Shown here piece by piece: positions 59,468 through 64,000 of a stretch of 64,000 nucleotides of DNA; the first letter of the stretch is position 1; the number at the start of each line of letters is the position of its first letter. The position numbers and the translations under genes are program-made. Below the pieces are notes generated by a model, which saw only the letters and a program-made list of their open reading frames with translations, had not been told where the DNA came from and made no database searches. Origin of the DNA: Talinum fruticosum (Eukaryota; Streptophyta; Magnoliopsida; Caryophyllales; Talinaceae); contig JAITYX010000010.1 of assembly GCA_021018815.1 (NCBI GenBank), positions 2,790,001 to 2,854,000 on the forward strand. Direction: 5' to 3'.

Positions 59468-59562
59468 GATCCACACTGGTGCCTTAAAAAACGTGCCTTA
59501 CGCAAAAATCTTCTGCGAATCAAATAGAAACACCCAATGCCTTCCATTCTCGTTATGAAAAG

Positions 59563-60190
59563 ATGAACTTCATGATCGACCTATCTCGGTGGATGCATGA
59601 GATGAGCAATACTTGAAAGAATAGGGTTGTTAAATTAAGAGCTAAATACATTATTAAGTATTCGCCAAGTGAAAGTCTACTTGGACTTTCTTAAGGGCTA
59701 TTATGGCTTTTGGGATCCTCAGACACCACATCTTCGAGGTTTGGGGATAAGGAACTTTGTGCCCTACCTGAAGAATTTGATGCTTTACTAAGCATCCAAA
59801 GGCGTATGAAACTAGTTCTTCCCAAGTCTTCGAAAACTCGCGCGAAACTTACAAGCATCTTCGAAACTAAGCAATAGGAATCTAGGGTGGATTCTTATTG
59901 GAAATCGAGTGAATCTGATGAACCTAATGAAGCACTATCGGCACATGTAAGCATATTCGAGAGGCGATCATTAACTCGAGACATGAAGCGATTATCACCG
60001 CTTGATAAGTGGATTCTTGCTCACATAAGGCCGCGGAGATATGGCGTCGGCGACACTACTGAGCTTAGTTGAGTAGTTAGAGAATTACTATTCCCTAACA
60101 CCAGTAATAGTTGCTAAGGCGATCATAGGTTTAGATCAAGTTGAGGCAAATTCGAGGAAGATTTCATTGGGAGCCCCCTGTTAGTGCAGG
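59563..60190 (+). pseudogene. DUF7745-like transposon gene B (antisense)
   Basis: ATG at 59563 (MNFMIDLSRWMHEMSN), clearly paralogous to 46617. The WD-P hallmark block lies near 59700-59730 (ttttgggatcctcag). The exon ends gtgcag with a gtaagc donor near 60189, matching the intron start of copy A; the downstream exons seen in copy A (47459-48170) are missing here because the sequence passes into leader DNA. Frameshifts near 59615 and 59700. Confidence 0.5.
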
Positions 60191-62095
60191 TAAGCAAATA
60201 ATGGTTGATCGGACCAAACGACATAATCACATAATGGCCAACTCTTGGGAAAAATTTTAAGTATTTTATTACACCCTTGTAAGGGCTAATCAACACTCCT
60301 CACCTATTCCTAAAGGCTCACAAGAAGAAGATTAAATCTAAAACAAACATACTCATTCAAGCATGCAAATGAAGGCAGAGGACTACTTAATAGTCAAAAG
60401 ATCCGTGGACAAAGAGTGAAAGTTTGCTCTTGAGAAGTTAAGTCACCCTAGAGGGGGTGAATAGGGTGATGAAATATTTTTGAGAAAAATGAAACTCTTT
60501 TGCACATAACAAAATAAAAAATAGATTATGAGTCTAGATTAGATGAAGAAAGATAAACACTCGAAGTATGTGGAAAACCTCCTGGGCTCGAAAACCACGA
60601 ACAGTGCTAATCCAAGCACCAAGTTAAATCTACTAATTGAATCCTTAATTAGAAAGGATCGACTCTAACCAGAATTGTTCCCTTACACAATTCCTTTAAA
60701 AGTTTTTCCTAGACTCATAAGTTCCTTTGTCCGATCTAGTACTTCTTGATTGAGTTAACCCTTACGATCAAGTACAATTGAGCTGAGTTAGCCCTTACAA
60801 CACTAAGTAAGTGTTAAGCAATGTGTTCAGTAATCTTCAAGTCTTGTGGAGTGACTTCTATTTATAAGCACCAAGGCAAAATGACCTTTGAGACTTGTTC
60901 TGGACTAGTGAGCTTCATTAGCCATTATAACCGAGTCACTAAAGAAAAAAGATGCGTTGAGATGTGAACATTGTGTAGTGATCCTTGGCTCAAAAATGGT
61001 CCAATCATCTGGTGGTGATTGAATGCAGGGTGGAAACAACCGTTAGACTCAATGTTGTCATTTTCTAATTTTGGAAACAAACCACGACATGATGTCACGA
61101 GCCGGTCCAGAAATGGTTAATCTCTATCTGCTTGGTGCTTAACGGCTAGAAACCGATTACTTTTGTATTTCAAAAGTAGATTAGGCTTGTTTAAACAACC
61201 TACAAACACAAATCAAAGTAGTACTCAAATTATAAAAATAATTTGGTCCAAGATTAGACACGGATAATAATTATATCGGAGTAATTAAGCACTTAATTAT
61301 CTTCGACCTAAAAGAGTGGAATTTTCTAAGTCTAATATCTATTAGGTTCAGATTCCATCTTAAGTCAATCCATAAAATGATCAAGTTAGAAAGACTAAGA
61401 CATCGGGATGCATAAACTTGATCAAGCAAATAATTCTCCACGAGATAAACTAACTTAGAAATTAGAATTAATTATGTAATTCATTTTCACTTAAAACTTG
61501 AAGTGAGTACTCAAAATAAAAGTGTTAGAGAGATTAATTATTCATGCGTTAGTTCCGAGTTGTGTCTAAATGGGTCAAAAATACGGTTAAGAATATTATG
61601 TTAAAAGACTGGTTTCTAAGCGGGTCATAACAGGATGAAAACTAGATAATGGCTTCTATAAAGCTCGGAATGACTTAGAATCAAAACCCAAGAGAGATGA
61701 GACAGTTATACCCGAGTCTTCAAAGAGGTTTAGACATGGTAGGATACATAGTGACTCATAGTCCGAGGATTTGATCTTCCATGGTGTGCATGGCAAGAAA
61801 AAATGCCGGAATCCTCGGTGCCTCTTGGTGAACAAAGCGATTTGACCCAAGAGCGCATGATACAAGGGAAGAGGTACCGTTTCCTTGGGCAATGAAGCCT
61901 AATTGGGGCACTTGGGATTCGATAGGAGCTTCATTCTAGAATGGTTAAGCAAAGGGCAAAATAAATTTTTCCCAAGGTCCACAACAGATAATAAACTACA
62001 TTCAAAGGTTGCTAAATGCAGGATTCCTAATGGAAATACATTATCAAAATACACTACACAAATTTTTATGTTTCGCCATCTTAATAAAAAATTTA
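60191..62095 (-). other. Leader region of Tat-like unit B, split by a copia solo LTR
   Basis: 60191-60416 and 61723-62095 together align with 48900-49490 of unit A. No gene; the minus-strand frames (61892-61656 and 62150-61899) are remnants at best. The piece in between is the solo LTR 60417-61722. Confidence 0.55.
60417..61722 (-). mobile_element. Copia solo LTR in the unit B leader
   Basis: 1306 bp, tgaaagtttgctc to cccgagtcttca, i.e. TGAAG...TTTCA on the minus strand, with TSD aagag at 60412-60416 and 61723-61727. It is shorter and more diverged than the other copia LTRs (fewer ccgag words) and resembles the truncated LTR at 36137-36579. The uninterrupted target is visible in unit A near 49130. 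Confidence 0.92.
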
Positions 62096-62113
62096 TCCCC
62101 AGTAGAGTTGTCA
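62096..62113 (-). other. tRNA primer site, Tat/Ogre type (unit B)
   Basis: Minus strand tgacaactctactgggga, two or three mismatches from the Ogre-type site. It lies beside the LTR end complement gtaggaacc. Confidence 0.65.
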
Positions 62114-62190
62114 TCGTAGGAACCACGACCGGTGGGTCGAACCGGACCAAACCGGACCGAGCTTCCCCATGAATGTTGGTGAAAGGGGTT
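62114..62190 (-). repeat. LTR remnant (Tat/Ogre-like, R/U5 end only)
   Basis: About 75 bases ending in ggttcctac on the minus strand, comparable with 37114-37190. It joins directly to gag-protease sequence of another element at about 62190, so most of this LTR is deleted. Confidence 0.45.
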
Positions 62191-63570
62191 TTTGCATGCT
62201 CTTTTGATTTTCAAAGATAGAGAAGAGTTGTTGCTCTCTAATTCCTAACCTTTTGGCGGTCCTCCAAGGACGGACGTTTATAGCCGATCCGTTGTCTACC
62301 AAGGTTAAGGAAACGAACTTCTTGATGCATGTTACGAGTTAAATAAAGGGTATTGTTGTGTGTAACGCCTTCTTCGAGGGAGATCCTTCGATTAAAAGTA
62401 ATGGTTCTGTCCCCATTGTTAACCAGTCCTACTACTTCATCGAGCATGGTTTCGAGGAGAGAACTCGATCTTGCTAAGAGCGTCAATTAAGGCCTGCTTA
62501 TGTTTCTTGGAAGTAGATATAAGTTGTTAGATTGAAATGTCGACTTTTAACTTTTGAAGTTGTTTGAGGATTAGGTTTTCTTCTTTAGTAGCTTCGGGGT
62601 CTTTTGGGGCTTCGCAAGTCCGTTGTGGATCCGGGAGTGCATTATGCCATCTAGATCTAGTAAGGAATTGGATTTTTGGTCCTTTAGGTTCTCCCCAAAA
62701 GTCTTCTTCTTCTAAGGGTGGTCTACCCTAAAAGTCATCGTCATTGTTGTCGCTATTGTTTCTTGTTTTGTAGACATCTTCTTTATTACTTACCCATAGC
62801 CCATGGACTTCCGGATCTAAAGGAGGCAAGCTCGAAGTGGTTGAACTCATCAATGTCTTGAATAAAGACAAATGGGTCCCACTGACCTGGAATGGGTTTA
62901 GTAAAAATAGTTAAGGTGCCACTAAAAGGATTTTTATTATTACTTGGTTTTCGGGCAGCCTTAGGTAAAGGGAATTGACTGTTCCAAAACATACTCTCTA
63001 ATTTGTTCTTGAACGTCCAAAATTGCTCGGTGTCGTGCCCTTGTGCATGATGGTATTTGCGGAATTTTCCCACGTCCCAATTTTTATACTTGTTTTGCGG
63101 TTTCGATTCCGATCTTTTGGGTGGCAATTCTATCTTTCCATTAGCTAATAGACGGTCAAGGGCTTGAGTATAGGTGGTATCAATAGGAGTGTAGTCAGTA
63201 TACCTATTGAGGGCATTGACATCTGCACCCTTACTAGTATTGCTCGTATTGGAGGTTTTCTTATATCCGGATTGATAATTACCTCTATACCCGAGTCACT
63301 TTGTGGTCGTGGTAGAAAGCTTTTGTTCTATCAGCATGCCAGCATCACTAAGGGTTGAAAAGCTCATCATAGGAAGGAATTTCATATGCTGATTGTAGGA
63401 AGGCTAAAGGTTCTTCACGATTATCTTGACTTGGTCCTTCTTAGAAGCTCGGTCTACCCTATGGGCAGCCTTCGCCCTCCATCTAGTGGAAAAGTTTATA
63501 AAGATTTTTCTCTAACCTTCCTTAGTCAACTCCAAGTCTCTAAGAGTAACTGGTAAATTAGTATTATAGG
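62191..63570 (-). pseudogene. Ty3/gypsy (Tat-like) gag-protease relic
   Basis: Minus strand. Gag block near 63530-63380 (DLELTKEGWRKIFINFSTRW, MKFLPMMSFSTLSDAGMLIE), then 63127-62786 with KYHHAQGHDTEQFWTFKNKL, a Cys-poor variant of the gypsy CRYH..GHDTE.C zinc motif, and FELASFRSGSPWAMGK. Downstream, 62486-62238 reads MTLLARSSSLLETMLDEVVG, and 62302-62240 the retropepsin block VDNGSAINVRPWRTAKRLGI, where the usual DNGS active site is kept. RT and integrase are absent because the sequence runs into the LTR remnant at 62190. Several frame changes mark it as a pseudogene. Confidence 0.78.
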
Positions 63571-63579
63571 AGTAGTGAT

Positions 63580-64000
63580 TGAAGACTCGGACATCGCTTA
63601 ATACTTTTCCGAGTTATTAAAAAGGAATCGGGTATAACGATTTCATACATGTAGAGTTTTGATTCCAAGGCATTCTCTCGTGTCCTAGAAACTTAGTTGG
63701 ATAAAATAGTATTTTCTCTAAGTGATACATCTTTCACTTATCATATTTATCGTTTTTCCGTAAGCAACTCGTAAAACTGGTTCTTTATTCCGAGTCCATC
63801 CTCACTCGGATTAATCGCATTTTTAATATACCAGTATTCCGTTGTTTCTCACTCGGAATCCGACTTGTGGTTATTTGTTCTACTTCGTTATAGTCGGTAT
63901 TCTTAGTTTATTTTATGCTTAGTCTATATCAAGTTAATCTTTCTTCTCTAATATCCTTTATCGAACTTAATTCTTCGCTTAGACTAAGTCGGATGGAATT
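63580..64000 (+). repeat. Copia LTR, 5' end (runs off the window)
   Basis: Starts TGAAGACTCGGACATCGC at 63580 after gtgat (possible TSD half, 63575-63579). Closest to the solo LTR at 22436 (shared gagttttgattccaaggc and atagtattttctctaag). Whether it is a solo LTR or a full element cannot be seen. Confidence 0.88.

Overview
The window is plant nuclear DNA made almost entirely of transposable elements, probably from an angiosperm and perhaps a eudicot. The evidence is SIRE-like Ty1/copia, chromoviral and Tat/Ogre-like Ty3/gypsy, CACTA and Harbinger-type sequences, intron-bearing plant mobile domain genes and a plant-type MCM8 fragment. I found no intact single-copy host gene, no rRNA or tRNA gene and no CRISPR array. 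Nearly all reading frames are decayed. The clear exception is an intact Gag-protease frame at 41833-43656.

Positions 1-36579 are one nested stack that the target-site duplications (TSDs) let me resolve. The outermost element is a minus-strand copia element (Copia-1, 1-36579, cut by the window start). A second minus-strand copia element (Copia-2, 3377-33681, TSD caaag) sits in its reverse transcriptase. A gypsy-type solo LTR (7565-26969, TSD aaatc/aaatt) sits in Copia-2 between pol and its extra ORF. A plus-strand copia element (Copia-3, 7854-24665, TSD taata) sits in that solo LTR. Copia-3 itself carries a CACTA DNA transposon in gag (10685-15048, TSD aac) and a copia solo LTR in its 3' LTR (22436-24007, TSD tagaa). 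The CACTA element contains decayed exons of the replication/repair helicase gene MCM8 and a GC-rich piece resembling a gypsy LTR.

The copia elements share a layout: LTR of about 1.5 kb, Met-tRNA-type primer site, UBN2-like gag with a CCHC knuckle, protease, integrase, reverse transcriptase with YVDD, RNase H, then an extra ORF before the polypurine tract and 3' LTR.

Positions 36580-63579 hold a Harbinger ORF1 relic and two related minus-strand Tat/Ogre-like units. Each unit carries, on the opposite strand, an intron-containing plant mobile domain (PMD) pseudogene and a second DUF7745-like pseudogene, with TATA boxes seen upstream of three of the four. A young TR-GAG-type gypsy element (40443-45488, near-identical 1289-bp LTRs, TSD gtatt, intact Gag, no RT or integrase) lies in an intron of the first PMD gene. 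A gypsy solo LTR (53126-56311, TSD gctgg) lies just upstream of the TATA box of the second. A copia solo LTR (60417-61722, TSD aagag) lies in the leader of the second unit. The window ends with a minus-strand gypsy gag-protease relic and the start of another copia LTR (63580 onward).
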